Counted from the first letter of the stretch, positions 23,601 to 37,188 are shown. The stretch is 64,000 nucleotides of DNA from Phallusia mammillata (GCA_003260075.1 QLIY01000138.1:160199-224198), one strand, 5' to 3'. Program-made: numbers and translations. Notes: generated by a model not told the origin, from the letters alone.

Positions 23601-25588
23601 ACACGTTGAAAACTGGGAACCCAAATTTGTAATCCATCAAACGTACAGTGCCAAGTATGCGTGCAGTTAGGCATTTAACCCTTCTGCGGCAATGAAGGAG
23701 TAATATATCATGTGGTGTTAGTTGGGGAAATGGGGGTAGAGAACAATGGAAAATGAACGTTTATTTTTAAAGCGGCAATTATGGAGTCAAATCATAAAAG
23801 GCGGAAGACGTTTTGTTGCCTGCCTTGCATATTTCTTTAAGTTTGGTAAACAATGGTTACGAAATTTCCTGACAGCAAGATAATACAGTAGTTCTACTTT
23901 CACGTTATCATTGTTTCACATTTGATATTTGACAAACAGAATTTCAAGCTTCAAAAAGTTCTTCCCCATTTTGTCCCGGGCGTTGGATGTGTGCCACAGT
24001 TTTGCTGTTCTTTTTTTTGAAAAGTACAAAAATTGTATTCAGTGTTTGCAAAAAATATATATATGGCCAAAAGTGCCCTGTCATCTAATTGCATGCGACA
24101 CGTTCATTAAGCAAAATACTTGTAAAGTGCGTAAGTCAGTTTAAAACAATTAAAATATGAAATTGTATGTGTAGACCCTTTACCCGACGTTAGTAAAAAT
24201 AACGAACTTTTCTTGAAAAGTGACATCATTGGATGAATTAAACATATTTAACAGGCCTGGCGTACTATAATTTAAATTAATTAAATCCAACATACATCTG
24301 TTATACATGTGGTCTGTGGTACATGTGGACATGCAAAGTTTACATAGAATCAGTCCGCATTCTTGCAGACAAACAAGTGACCTTTACATCTTGCCAAAAA
24401 CAACAAAGGCTGGCAAAACCGGTCGGTTGCTTGGATATTTATAAATCGAAAGAACAAAGCCAAGAAAATATCTGGCATCAGTTTGGCAGGGAACGCTTGG
24501 AATCCAGAATTCCACGACTTTTAAACATGGTGGCTTCTCGTTTGCAACGTGCAGCGCTACTTGGAAAGCCCCGTTGTCTCCAGTAGCGTTGCACCACCGT
24601 TAGCGCGGCGAGCGGCCGAATTTATTAACTCTCATCGAGTCATAGCATGAAATTCTCCCATTCAAATGTGAGCTATAAATTGGTAGCGGCGTTTTTGGGC
24701 CAAATCTTGCCTTATTTGGAGTCTTACTATCGGCATCACATGAGGGCGGCGAATCGTTGCTGCAAAATCGCTGCTGTGCGTTGTAATAACTAATAAATAA
24801 GGACCTGCGTGAACCGTTGTGACGCAAATGTTACAAGGGCGTAACCTTAAAACTTATTTTTAGCGATTTTTTTCTTCAGTCACATGATTTTAGCCGGGCA
24901 CGTGCTTTAAGGGAGCAGACAGAGTTTTTATTAAAATAATTAAAAAGGCGATTTTCTTTACGTATTAAAGGAATAATTTAAAGAATCTAGCTATTCAAAG
25001 CAGATAAGTAAATTGCCAAAAAAATTAGAAAATGTGCAATGGTTTTATCCCTAACGTAAGACCTTATGAATTTAGTTGTTTTATATTTTCGATTGATATA
25101 AAATGCCAATCTAAGAAAAAAATATATTTTGTTTCCCTATTTTGTAAGGTCAATTTTAGGAACAAACTTTGCAATGCACAATTTGACATGTCGATTTGTA
25201 AGACGGTTAAAAAAAGTTTAAAAAAAAATTTGGTTCTTTGAAAAAATATTTTTAATTTAAATGTAGCAAATTAACCAAACTACATTTTCACCTTTTTCAG
25301 TGGAGATTTTGCGGACTTTGCAGCAAAGTGGACCTTCAGTTAACGTCGTCACTTTACGTTTCGGCGGAACCGGTTTGGGTTTTCGCTGACGATGAGAGGT
25401 TGACTCAGTTTTCGCCGCCAAACCGGCCTCGAAATGCCGCTGATTGTCGACAGGAGACTTGGGCTTTGAGTCTTTCTCGGGTTGAAGCGACACCGCAATC
25501 TGCCAATTCCCCACACGATGTTGGTACTTCGGCTTGGTCTTGCCCTCAGCTGCCGGAATTTCGAACGAACATTCCGGCGAAGATTGCT

Positions 25589-25673
<85 letters not shown>

Positions 25674-28600
25674 CAGGCGTGTTAAAATAGATATTTTCGG
25701 TTTTAATGTAGGATTGCTTCGGCGTTAACGTTGATGAATTTTGGGTAAGATAACTGTCAAATGCATCTGCAGTGTAGTAGGTTGGAGTGTCCATGTTGTG
25801 AAGTTCCTTGTCAGGGTCTAAAATAAACAAACAATTGAAGTTGAGATATGGTAATCACAGCTAAAGTCAGGTTTAACATAATGTACTTTATCACACAAAT
25901 TTACAAAAAAGAAAAGTACTGTTTAAATTTAATGCCACTTATAATTTTTGGTGTTGTGTTTTTAAACAAAACAGTTCATTTTATGGCACTGGAGCAAATT
26001 TCAAGTTTGCTTACTAAACAATATCACTGAAGGCGGTATAAGCTTAACCAGTATTTGAATCAACAAACTTTAAAAAAGTAGGCACTGGGGTAAGATGAGT
26101 GCGATGTTACAAACCCGGTTTAAGTGAGGTGTAAGCTTGTACACTAAATAATGTAACTGGAATGAACATTTGTTAATCATTTAGTTATTATAAGGCAGCT
26201 TGGTCAAGACCAATTGTATATTATTGTATATTGTGGTCGTTGTTTTGGTCTTTTCTGGGGCTTTAAACAAACTTTCGGGCCTAAACGGACTTTTCAAAAA
26301 CGATTCAGACTCGGGCCGGGTTTCGGGCTTGTACTTTTGGGTTCGGGCTCCAATTTCAGGCCGGGTTTAGAACTCTGCTTTACACAAAAACTAAGTGGGC
26401 AAGCGGATGACATAATAAACGGAAGTAATTCAAGTTTCTTAAGTTAACCGGGTTCACTAAATTCCCCTCAGCAACCAAAACAAGAATTAGTCGGCTTTTA
26501 TTTCGGACTTAGTTCGGTTTCGCAACGTGTTCATTCTTTCCGTAAGACGACCAACCTTAGGCACGACTGCATTGCAAGCGGACGCACGTATAAGACAATA
26601 TACGCTAGAAGGTAGTTCCGTAGAACGTGCAGTGATTGTGACGAAACAATATGACGACAGGTATTTGAGAGGTACTTTCTATAGGACACAGGAAAGTCTA
26701 TTGCGTCTGCAGGCTCGCTTAAAGATACTGGGGTTTTCGAACGTGTGGAAACGTGATGAGATGCACGCTTTAAGTATTTTATGTGCAAACTTATTTATGT
26801 TGCTGCTGCTGAGGGGACTTTTTGGTTTCACTTGTTCTGGGTTAAAACTCTGACTTGTGGGTTATTTTAATTATCGAAAGTGAAATTGTTTTGGTTTCGT
26901 AAAAAAACCTAAAAGGCATTTCCATAAGATTGGTAAAGCTACTTTGAGAACTTTTCGAGTTTATCAGCAAGAATAGCTGATAACTTTTTTCTTGCTTTTA
27001 ATATAAAAAAACAGTAACCTTTACGTCTAAGCAGCTTACATTTTGGGTGTGTTACTTAAAACACCAAATAAGTGTAATAATATGCTTCAAATAGAACTTG
27101 TCGCAGTTCATTTGAAAATGTTTCTTAATTCGACAAAAAAAGTATCTAATTTTTAATAAAAAATGAAAAAAATCACAAAATCACAGGTAACTAGCGAATT
27201 TTGTGATTTTGCGCAACAAGGGCACAAGTTTATGCAACAACGATAAAACATCCTTTTTCGGAAACTGACGTTTTATGACTAGATATCGGTGTGATGAGAA
27301 ACCCGGAAAGTGACGTAACAAACACCCAACAATCGCCGTTTGACCCCGGTTTGTGACGTCAAACAAGCCCTATTAGTGTGATGTCATGTTCTTTTGCGGA
27401 TATACATTAAATGTCACATTTTTACGGCATATTGTGACGAGACAAACGCTTTTTGTGATTGTGTGCTTCACAAACCTTATACAGGGTAGAGAAAAAGTTG
27501 ATCCTATTAAATTTGCGCTAAAAATACGATTCCCTTAGGTCCAAAGTTCGTTTTGAATACTTTGTACCAAACTGAGTTTTGTTTAAANAAAGTTTCTACT
27601 ATAAAAATGGATTTGCACCAAAATTGAAAAAAAAAATTTCCAAAAAAAATTCCCCCAAACGGTTGCTGGTACATATATGTACCATGCTCTAAAATAAACA
27701 AACTAAGAAATTACAAAAATTTTTTTAGGGGAATACTTTTTTTGACCCATTTTAACTAAGATTTGTTGATTGAATTAAAAAAAGCAGTGCACAAAAAAGT
27801 GTGTCCCTCAAAGGGTTAAAAGAAAAGTTTTGCGACAAAAATATAAAATCTTCAAATTTACTTAAAATATGAACATCGACAGTTGTTTTGTTGTTTGATG
27901 TTTGCCAAAATTAAATCCACCATAATGTAAGTTAAAAACATATTTTAGAGTAGAAATGATTTCTTACCTGGACTTGGTGCGTTTGATGTTTGTGGGGAGT
28001 GAACCGCCTGCGGTCCTGTGGGGGTTGCGTAAAAGTTGGATGGACTCGCGTTGGCGTTGAAGCAAAACTGAATGACAGAAGGAAATTTTTATACTTCCAT
28101 TCACAAAATTTGTTTAGCACAGCAACCAAGATGTAGAATTAAAATGAGAATTAATTTAACAAAAACAAATGCAAGCAACGTTTTTTTTTTCACTTAATAC
28201 TTACAAAAATGTTTTTGCTTAAAAATGAACAAAAACAAATAACTTGCAAAACAACATTTTTTTACTTATTACTTTAAGAAAATGTTTTTGCTAAAAAGTT
28301 ATCAATAAAAACAATGAATAACCATCAGAAAGGACAAAACACTTACCTGATGTAGCGTCGGGCTCCCCCCACAATTCAACTGCGCGTCGCTATGACAACC
28401 GCCGAACGCCCTCCAGTCGTGTTTGGCGTGAAGAGGGTCGTCAAATGGCGGAGGCGACGACTTAACGGGGGTCGACCCGGGACTGTGGATCCCGCTGTCG
28501 GTGTCCGAGCCAACAATCGCCGTTTNTGGTGGTCACAAGTGCGCGGTGACGTCAGTTGGTCGTGACGTAACAGCGGTGGGGGGAGGGTCGACGACGGGGG

Positions 28601-31600
28601 ATCGCTGTAGCAGTAACTGTAATTCGACGCCGGACGCGAAGTGTTTATGACGTCATACTTGTTTACGTCACTGCCCATGCCGAGGAAGGGGGAACCGAGT
28701 ACGTCAGAGATGTCGGTGTCGTTCAGGAGTTTGGCGTTTTCGCAACCCAGAAGGTCTAGTGGAAGAAGTCGGGAATTGAAATAAGAAAACATATTTCGCG
28801 GATGTCAAAAATATATACAGTCACTAAGACGGAGACGGCGCACAAATTACAATTAAACTCAGTGTGTTTAAACAAAAGCTGTTCTCATTGACTGCTGTGA
28901 AAAATCACTACCGTTTTGGCTAAGAAAATCGACAAAAAGTGACAGGAAACTTTAAATTTTATTAAAAAACATTTTGTATCTTCAGTTATTGTTCAAACAC
29001 ATCCTTTTTTCAAATTCATTTTACGCCAAAAAATTTTACAAGTGCTTTCTTTAAAGATTTGTCAAGATTTATGACTTGAACATAAATAAATTATTTTACC
29101 TTCGAAAATACTCAAATCATTTCCGAAATCATTCATCGGCGCCAGTGGGTTAAATGAGAACTGTTGTTGAGGCTGTTGGGAGTCTACGTATTGCGTCATC
29201 TCGGAGAACAACTGCGCATAAAAAATCGTCGTAAAGTGTTGGTGTGAAATGCAAGTCTGTAATTGACGGTTTAAATGTTGTTAACCGCAATGAGCGCGAC
29301 ATAAATGTTTGAAAATTTTGAAAGAGATTGAAAATTACCACAAACTTGAAACGCCATAAAGTTGTTTGGGTTCAAGTTATCGAGTAGTTTGCTACAAAAT
29401 ACATGTGGGTATATTCAAATGAGTGGCAAAGCTAAAAACACCGGGTATTGGGTTATTTGCGTTCTGGTCACCGATAATCCGTTTAAATAGGGTTTGTTAA
29501 TGCACATCACTATGATATATACAAAGTTGTCGCGTAATATTTGGCTGCTAAATTAGTTTCACAACCTTGTGATAAAAATATCAACATAATATTTGCAAGA
29601 ATGAAAATAGCCGTGTTATACCAAAGTATGCAAATAGTCTTCTAAACACTAACTATTCGTTTTTGTTTAAATTATACTGGAGTTTCTTATTTTAAAAGAA
29701 TTGCGTAAAAACAAACTAAATGTCAAACAGAATATTAATCAAAAATACAAAACTAGCTCAAAACAAAACCCAGTGCAAAGTTAGATACCACATGGAAATC
29801 TAATAAAACATGGAAATCTTACCGAATTATATTCGTTGACGTCACTGTGCAACATATCAGTTTCAGCAATGTTCTTAGTTCGGCTGTTATCTGAAAAAAC
29901 ACAAAAAGACAAATTTTAACAAAAATATTGACACGCGCCAATCAAAACACGCCACGTCATAGGAGCCGGTGTGACGTAACAAATAGAGATAAAACAGGTT
30001 CACAACGGTTCAGGTCGAACAGAGGCTGCGACCGCATGAATAGAGGTGAAGATAGTGCCCACTATCCGTTCCGAGCGTTCAAATTTGAACCTACGTACGT
30101 TTAAATACTGCTCTGTTGTACAAGCGTATATATGTTGGCTTGATAAGTCCTGCACGCGCCCTGGTATGTAGCGACTAAAATAATGCAACGTGTGGACGGA
30201 GCGCTTCCGATCCCGTCCTCGCTGTATTTTGTTGCTGCTCCAACGCTCTATCTATGTTATTTATTATAAGGTTGAAAAACACGCTAAGGTACGCGTTTGT
30301 CATTCTATCATCTTTCCATGCTCGCGGTAACTTCCGGAGTTTTAGTACACAGTGGGTTATACTCAACTGTCTGCTATGTAATCGCATAACACTAGTGCTA
30401 AAGTTTAAAATGACTGCGTTGAAGATTTGCTGGAGTTAAAAAATAAAAAAGTTTGATACAGATAATAAACACTTTTTCAAACAAAAATTTTTTTAAACTG
30501 ATATAATCAAGTTTTAAATCTGCCTTTTAACACATATACTAGTTCCAAAAAATGCAATTTAAACAATTCTTTATATCTTTGTAACTAAACAAACTAAGCA
30601 ACAACTTTCAAATTAATAGTATTCCACAAGTTAGTATTAACACATCTCCTGCACATTTGCAAGCGGCAATGAATCTAAAGACACACTTGCAAGCCCCAAC
30701 TTTGCCAATATGAATTCGTCCAAATTTTAACCCTTTCAGCCCGCCCGAGAAACTAACATGCAAATGAGATGTTGCGTTCTCCCAAACTCAGCTCGTCTGT
30801 CCCACAGCAAGCCACGCTGCATCTAATATAAAGCGCGCCCCCCACCAACCGCTTCTGACTCACATCACTTGTATGACATCACAATGCATCTGCGGCGCCC
30901 ATGTCGGGTGCAAAAAAAAGCTTTCGCTTGTTACGTAACAAAAATAGAAGAACGCCGGTGTTATATTGTTGTTGCAACGTTTAAGAATGCATATCTTTTT
31001 GAAAGCAAAAAGTATAATAACATAATACACACTGATAAATTAGAATTGAATTGTTGTTACTGTTTTTGAGAGATAAATTTCCAGATTTTTCTTTCAATTG
31101 GATTCTATTTCACCAATATGTTTTTAAAATTTAGGTCAATGATTATTTTTTAGTTTTTTTTAGTTGTTATTTTGAAATTGTACTCCCTAATTCCCAGTTA
31201 AATTTGCGCGCGCAATAATAACTGGCGCCGATGATTTAATAAGTCGGTCCGATTCCACATCAAATCAAATAGACAAAACCTTATTAAATGTCATATAATC
31301 ACATGAGTCACCCTGCAATTAATTACAAACACTGTGTCTAGCAAGCAACTTATAAATTTGGATATTTCGCCTTCAAATGCACGATTGCAAGAATGTTTAC
31401 TAATAGATCTTGTGTATGTTGTCAATACATCATATTGCAGACGCTTCAACAACCGCTGTCGTTATCTGTGTAAAATATTGTGTATACCATACAAGCTCTA
31501 TCTTATAGTTTTGTGTTTTGTTCACGCTACTTTTCGTTCGGGGTTTCTGCTAATGTTTGCACTTTTGAAAACACACATTGTATAATTATTTGCACGGCAA

Positions 31601-34600
31601 TAAACAAACCTTCAAACGTGCAATACAACCAATAAGGTCTTTCACCAAAATTAAGGGACCAAATTAGAATTTTGATTTTATCAATAACACCCAAACTCGT
31701 AAACAATTTTCGGAGTGAGATTTGCCAAATTAAAACCGGATTTTTTTTGAACCAAAATCGGATTTAACTTACATCAACTGTACAAACATTAACTTGTAAG
31801 TTATAAGCATTAACCAACAATACGTTCCATAATCACGAATCACAGTACAGATTTAGTATCGAACATGGAAACATCGCTTGCTTTTATTTTACTGTGAATA
31901 CTGCAATTTTACTTTGTACATGGAACGCTTTTGAGTGTAAGGAATCTCTCGCAAATAATAGAATGTAAAAGAACGATCCTTGCATCAAATCAGTTAAAAC
32001 AAAAAAAAGGGGAGAAAGCATAAATCATTTCTAAAAAATTACGTTATATAATGATTTATGCTTTGAACCCGTTTTTTTAGCAAACATTCCAAATATGTTC
32101 TACTATGTGACGACTATTTACAGATATGATTATATACACGACGGTTATTAGAAACCTTCGTTTGTTTACACGTTGTTGTATGATAATAGGATGCCGGTCA
32201 TGTGTGTAGAGAACATAGTAAAAATCCCCTTCTAAAGTATCCGGTAAACCAAGGTAGCTAGAACTACGTTAAGCACCAATCAGTAACATTAACATTACGT
32301 GCTGTGTGTGGACATGTTCCGGTGCCTCTATCCAACTATTTCGTTAGGCAGGAACTGTGATGTGATGTTAGTATATAACCCAAATTCGTCAAATTGGCTA
32401 GTGTTAGCTTTGGCACTGGGTGTCGTAGTTGAGTAAAATATAAACCGGATCAAGCAAAAATCAGTTTTGAATTCAAACGTATTGTAATGTGTATTTTTTG
32501 CTACACTGTGTGGTAGGCAAGCTACGCCGATATGTAAGTATCACATTATACTTTTTTTATAAAAAAACTGGGTTTTGTGTTAAATTATCATTTAAAATCA
32601 AACGTTAAAATGGTAAAAATCTGATGTTTAACTTAAAACACATTTTTATATATTAACGTTCTTAGATCTTTTTTGCTTCACGCGAAATTGAGATTGTTTG
32701 GTACATTTAGTTCGCTCGGTTCTGTGTGGATCGAGCTCAAATACTCATAAAACCAGATTGCAAAGTTCAAAATGTAAACGTGGCTTTTAAGGCACTATAT
32801 GTGCATAACTTTGGATCACTAATTTGTGATTTCAGATGAAAGTATCAATCATTACAATCAAGAATATGATATGCGTAAGGTCATGGGGTGGGTTGTCAGT
32901 TACAATGTTAGTCATTCTGTATAGTGGTACAAGTCACTGCATTTCCAACGTCGGTTAACGTGTTGTAACCAAGATGGTTTAATCATATTCTGCTGGATTT
33001 AAAAAGGTGATATTGTTGCATGAAATTGTCATGAAAACCAAAACGTCTAACTTTGGAGCGGTGTTGCATTGGACGTTAAATAAACGTTTAATTGTTACCA
33101 TTTTACAAGTTTTTAAACGTGGCATTAAAATCTTGCTATTTTCATCAATACTTTGAAGTGCTGTTTTAACTTTGAAAACAATGTTTTCAAATGCAAACTT
33201 CAACTGTTTTGTTTCGCACCTTGACTTTTTTACGGTTGGCTATTAAACTTATAATGGTTAAATTTACAGCTTCGCTTTTTCGATTGGTACATTAACCATC
33301 ATTAAGTTGGATTTAGACATTTTTTTAATATTGAAGAAATAAAGGCGATTTGTGACTGACTCTTACTTTATGTGAATTCGTTTTTAACTTATTTAATGGA
33401 ACATCATGTGATGAGAGTTATTGACGAGGTATGACTTGTTGTCGGATACGATTGTTGACCTTTCCATCTACACTGACCTTACACATCACTTGCACCATAC
33501 AAACGTCACGACCATCCACTAATCATACGACACGCCCGATGTATACTTACCACTTATCCGATCCGAATCGTTCCACCGAACATCGATCGTGGCGTCATCT
33601 TCATCGTGGGCCAAGTTTTTCTGGTTTTCCCGCGAGGACAATAGGTCGATGACGTCACGTACTAACGCGGCGGGTGACGTCACTGCGTCCGACGACACGC
33701 TCGTTGTGTCTCTGACGTCACAATCGCTTAAGAATGGATCGGCGTTTTGAGGTAACAAAGCGTCCAAAGAATCGTCGCTCGTTTCTCGAATCGTCTCCGC
33801 AGATGCCTGGTCACGTGACGCAAGATCGTTTAACGCTTGAGTGAGCGGGAGGGCGTGACTCGACAGCGTCCTCGTGTGGTCATCCGTCGATGGTGATTTT
33901 TTACGATGTTTGTGTGAAGGTTTCGCGACAGTTACGCTGACAGCTTTACAAGCCTTTCGACTTTTATTGACCTTGATCTGTTTGTTGGGGTCAAAGTTAG
34001 TGTGGTGCCACTTGAGTGGCGGCGCCATCGTCTTGGCACGAGTCCAACTCGGTCGCAACACCACAGCGCCATCACGCGGAGTCTTTTTCGCGCCTTTCTT
34101 GTCGCAGGTGTCGCTGCTGCGCACAGACTTTACAGTCACGTTGCAGGTTTTAAGCAGTTGAGCGAATTCGCTGCTGGTGAGCGTGGTAACGTTTTGGGGG
34201 CGGTCCCGCTTTACCGCCTGTTTAGTTCTCCGCGACAAAACGGACACTAGAGGGTGCTTCGCGATCACCGTCTCCTTTTTCGAACAGTTTTCCCCCTCTC
34301 GCTGTTCGCCTCCTTCCTCAATGGACGAACTGTCCAATACAGGCGATGACGTAGGTTTGGTGACGCACTTTTCCTGTATGACGTCATCGCCTCTGAGGTC
34401 GATGGTTGTCTGGTGTTGGTTGGTTTTGTTCTGGTTTTTCTGGTTCACCATCTGGCAGCATTTCCGCACCAGTGACAAATCGAGAATCTGGTCGGTTTGA
34501 AACGATGAGTTGGATTTCTTCCCCGTGATTGTGGCAATTATTTTCTCCAAAGGTTGTCTGAAATATTAACGGTTTTGCGTTAAAATTAGACTTGTGATTT

Positions 34601-35207
34601 GATTGCAGACAGTGCACACAGTTCAAGCTATAAGGTTTCATTAGTGCAACTGGCGACAAGACATTAAACCTACATGCTGGTGTGCCCAGATTACAGCGCT
34701 ATGGTTTGTCGGAAGTAACAGGCTAAAAGCCAGCTGATTTCCACTTTAATAGGCTCACTGCTTTTATGATCCAGTAACAATATGAGTTCAATAGTAGTTT
34801 TAAATCCATGGATCCTATTTCATGCTTGGTATTGAAATAAATTAAGATAAATAACGAGAATTTTCGGATTAGTTTTGGAACTTAATCCTAATACTGTGTG
34901 CAGAATATTTTTAAACTTTACACATACTGCTATGTATAATATTAGGTTTGATTCAGACAGCTGTAACTTTTCCTGACGAAGTACAAGTAAATCTAAACAC
35001 ACCAAATGTGCACATTTTAGTGATACCAACACTTTTTCAACGTTACACTGCAATAAAGATGTATAAAACCACAATTTAATACAGAATAACTTACTGCGCA
35101 CAGTTTGGTGACATCATAACCGTCTTTGATGGCTCAGTGACGTAACATTGCTCTTTGTTTACAGGTTGATCGAAGGCGACTGTGATTGGTCCAGCAAGGT
35201 CAAGCAT
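17653..35207 (-). CDS. ESE/ELF3-type ETS transcription factor, ten coding exons (about 970 aa)
   Basis: Coding exons in transcript order: 35207-35095, 34557-33551, 29890-29823, 29211-29100, 28755-28347, 28067-27968, 25817-25292, 21563-21371, 18581-18442, 17975-17653. All junctions are GT-AG and phases match, apart from one base at the N in exon 5 and the poly-G in exon 7. The ETS domain (about residues 755-845) is split over exons 8-9: [26 protein letters not shown], then [20 protein letters not shown]. The [13 protein letters not shown] ending is characteristic of ELF3/EHF/ELF5. A basic stretch [14 protein letters not shown] precedes it. The N-terminal portion is Ser/Asp/Pro-rich; I see no Pointed domain. 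The ATG at 35207 has A at -3 and no upstream in-frame ATG before a stop; ATG-ATG at 35117 is an alternative. Function: nuclear DNA-binding regulator of GGAA sites. Family call very secure; exact orthologue uncertain. Confidence 0.88.
19440..20215. other. GC-rich patches in ETS intron 8
   Basis: Within the 2.8 kb intron (18582-21370) there are two unusually GC-rich blocks, about 19440-19545 (with natural G and C runs) and 20045-20200. I see no splice-bounded exon in them. They could be intronic regulatory elements or repeat fragments; the rest of the intron is AT-rich and featureless. Confidence 0.3.
24490..24850. other. CpG-containing patch in ETS intron 7
   Basis: The 3.7 kb intron between exons 7 and 8 (21564-25291) is AT-rich except for this block, which contains several CG dinucleotides (for example GCGCGGCGAGCGGCCG at about 24602). 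No exon supported by splice sites and homology was found in it. Confidence 0.25.
25590..25672 (+). other. 83-base poly-G run inside ETS exon 7
   Basis: On the coding (minus) strand this run would be polyproline, placed between residues reading IYFNTPD and [11 protein letters not shown]. The frames on either side differ as assembled, and the 526-base exon is one base off the multiple of three its phases demand. The run length is therefore wrong and is probably filler over unsequenced coding DNA. Confidence 0.8.
26312..26360 (-). repeat. Interspersed repeat, family A, copy 2 (inverted)
   Basis: This is the reverse complement of 1295-1342 with only a few differences, in ETS intron 6. The surrounding 26250-26390 sequence is rich in GGGC/CGGG motifs of the same family. 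Confidence 0.5.
28160..28303. repeat. Imperfect tandem duplication (about 70-75 bp) in ETS intron 5
   Basis: Two AT-rich copies share AAAAACAAAT...GCAA, a poly-T block, CTTA, and AATGTTTTTGCT(T)AAAA in the same order. The intron is otherwise unremarkable. Confidence 0.45.
30758..30832 (+). promoter_or_regulatory. Promoter-like octamer plus TATA arrangement inside ETS intron 2
   Basis: A perfect octamer ATGCAAAT (30758-30765) is followed about 60 bases downstream by TATAAA (30827-30832) in a locally GC-rich block, with a plausible start region near 30855-30870. It points along the plus strand, opposite to the ETS gene. The first frame downstream encodes about 66 residues with no recognisable domain, so any product may be non-coding. 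Confidence 0.35.
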
Positions 35208-37135
35208 CGTGACAGTATGTTCGTGATTTGTTCCTCACGTGAAGAACCATTCATATGACTGTGACACTCGTAGTTGGTTTTACCAACACAGTGCGCCATC
35301 TAACGACAAGCCGACAGCTATAAAATTGTCGTTAGAGGCAGCAGAGCGACATTTATTACAAACTGTTATTTTGACTTGCGACCTGAAAGTAGGAAGTTAG
35401 GATTAGACCCAATACGCAAATTATTAGAAAACAAAATGCAGATGTGTGTCCTGAAGGATCAGGGAAAGTGTCACGCAAAGTGTCACGCAAAGTATTGAGG
35501 TTAACCAATACTTGCTGGGGATCAAACTGCAAAAGGGGATTTGAGAGAAAACTTGTGAAATTAAACAAATTTTCGATGGACAATTTCAGCATAAATGTCT
35601 AAACCTTCCAAACAATCATGTATAAATTGCCTAAGACTAACTACTAAAGCCTATGATCCAGACAAGTAAACAACAGACAAAACTTTTAAACCATGTATTT
35701 TGTCAATGTTAAAATCCTCAATTCAAATCGATTATTTAGTGGACGTTACCCACTTTTCAAACCACCCCCTTTTTACAAATCAAAATTCACCGAAAAAATA
35801 TTTTTAAAAATGTAGTAAATCGATTTGTTGAAGTCGAACCACTTATCTAAGAACCATCTTTAAAATCACATCTTTATAAACTGCCTTGATATAACAATTG
35901 CATTAAACGAATATTTCGCTGCAACTTTTCCATCTGCCCTTTTCCAACAATCGACTTGTTCTGTTTATAGAAATGGAACGCCAATTTAATTATGACCTCA
36001 CCAAGGAAGTGATTGTACTGGATGACGAATAATCAGCAATGAACTGAAGTTATCACTAAATTCCTCCAAGTGGCTATAAATGATTGGTAGTAAAATTTGT
36101 ATGGCCCGATTGAATTACACTGGTTATTGATGAAATCACCAATGATCTTACGAAACAAAGAATTTTTCAATGAGTTCACGAAATACCAATACTTTGAACC
36201 ACATCACAAGCTTAAGGCCTTTAAGATGACTGAAAGAAAGCTTGTGGTGTTAATTGACCTGTAATGCCTTTGTATACTATTCCTGTCTCATAATAATAGA
36301 CGAAAATGCGGTAAAAATAAAATAACAAACCTTTCATTTGATCAACTAATAAAAGATATTACGGGAACTTGACAAACGTTAAACTAACACTTACCATCTA
36401 TCTAATTATTATTAATGGCAGAAACATTTCACAAAGAGGAAAAACTCGTAAGCTAGTATATTTTGTTGTATGTTGTAATGTGCTACGGGTAATAAATTTA
36501 CTTGCTCAAAGTGCCTAAAACTATAAATTGAACACCCACAACATTTATCCTATTAAAATATGGACAATAAAATTACTTAAAAATCACCTTTTATCGTGGC
36601 TTTCGAGTTTACACAACCCATCCTAAAAATATTTAACTTTTAAACAAAAACGAGTTGTTTGTTGCGACTTCATAAGTTCACACCATTGTGAAAAACAAAA
36701 CATCATACTTTCTCTTCTAAAAGAAACGAAAATTCCAACAAAAATGAACACTAACTTTTCTTACACGGTTATCTTGTACTTTCAAATACTGTCCTTGCCT
36801 GTCTGTTGTCACTTCAACACATCAGGAGGCTGAGTTTCATGCAAATTCACATGTTAAGTTGTAAGGCAGCGTGTCACAATGACCAGACGTCGCAAATTGA
36901 CTCGGTAATTGACTGAAAAATCGACTCACATATTTCCTGTTTACGTCATCGCATAGTAGCGGGTCAGGGGAGTCCCCAAAGCAAACCGTAATTTAAATCC
37001 TTTTTGACATTAAGCTAAACGGAGACAATTTGACAGTAAGGTAAGTCTAGTCGGACGTTTAGGGTTTAAGATCGGGGTTAAGTTTGAATAATATAGCCTT
37101 GATTCGGACGTGACTTAACATTTGTCCTCATTTTT

Positions 37136-37188
37136 ATGGTAATTTCACCATGGTAATAGTACCATGGTAATTATGGTAATAGTAAATG
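37136..37188. repeat. Short GGTAAT/CCATGG repeat
   Basis: ATGGTAAT-type units repeat several times, with two CCATGG palindromes. A simple local repeat with no evident function. Confidence 0.5.

Noticed and set aside
33874..34500. Plus-strand open frames opposite the ETS exon 2
   Set aside because: Antisense shadows of a long coding exon; no splice sites or domains.
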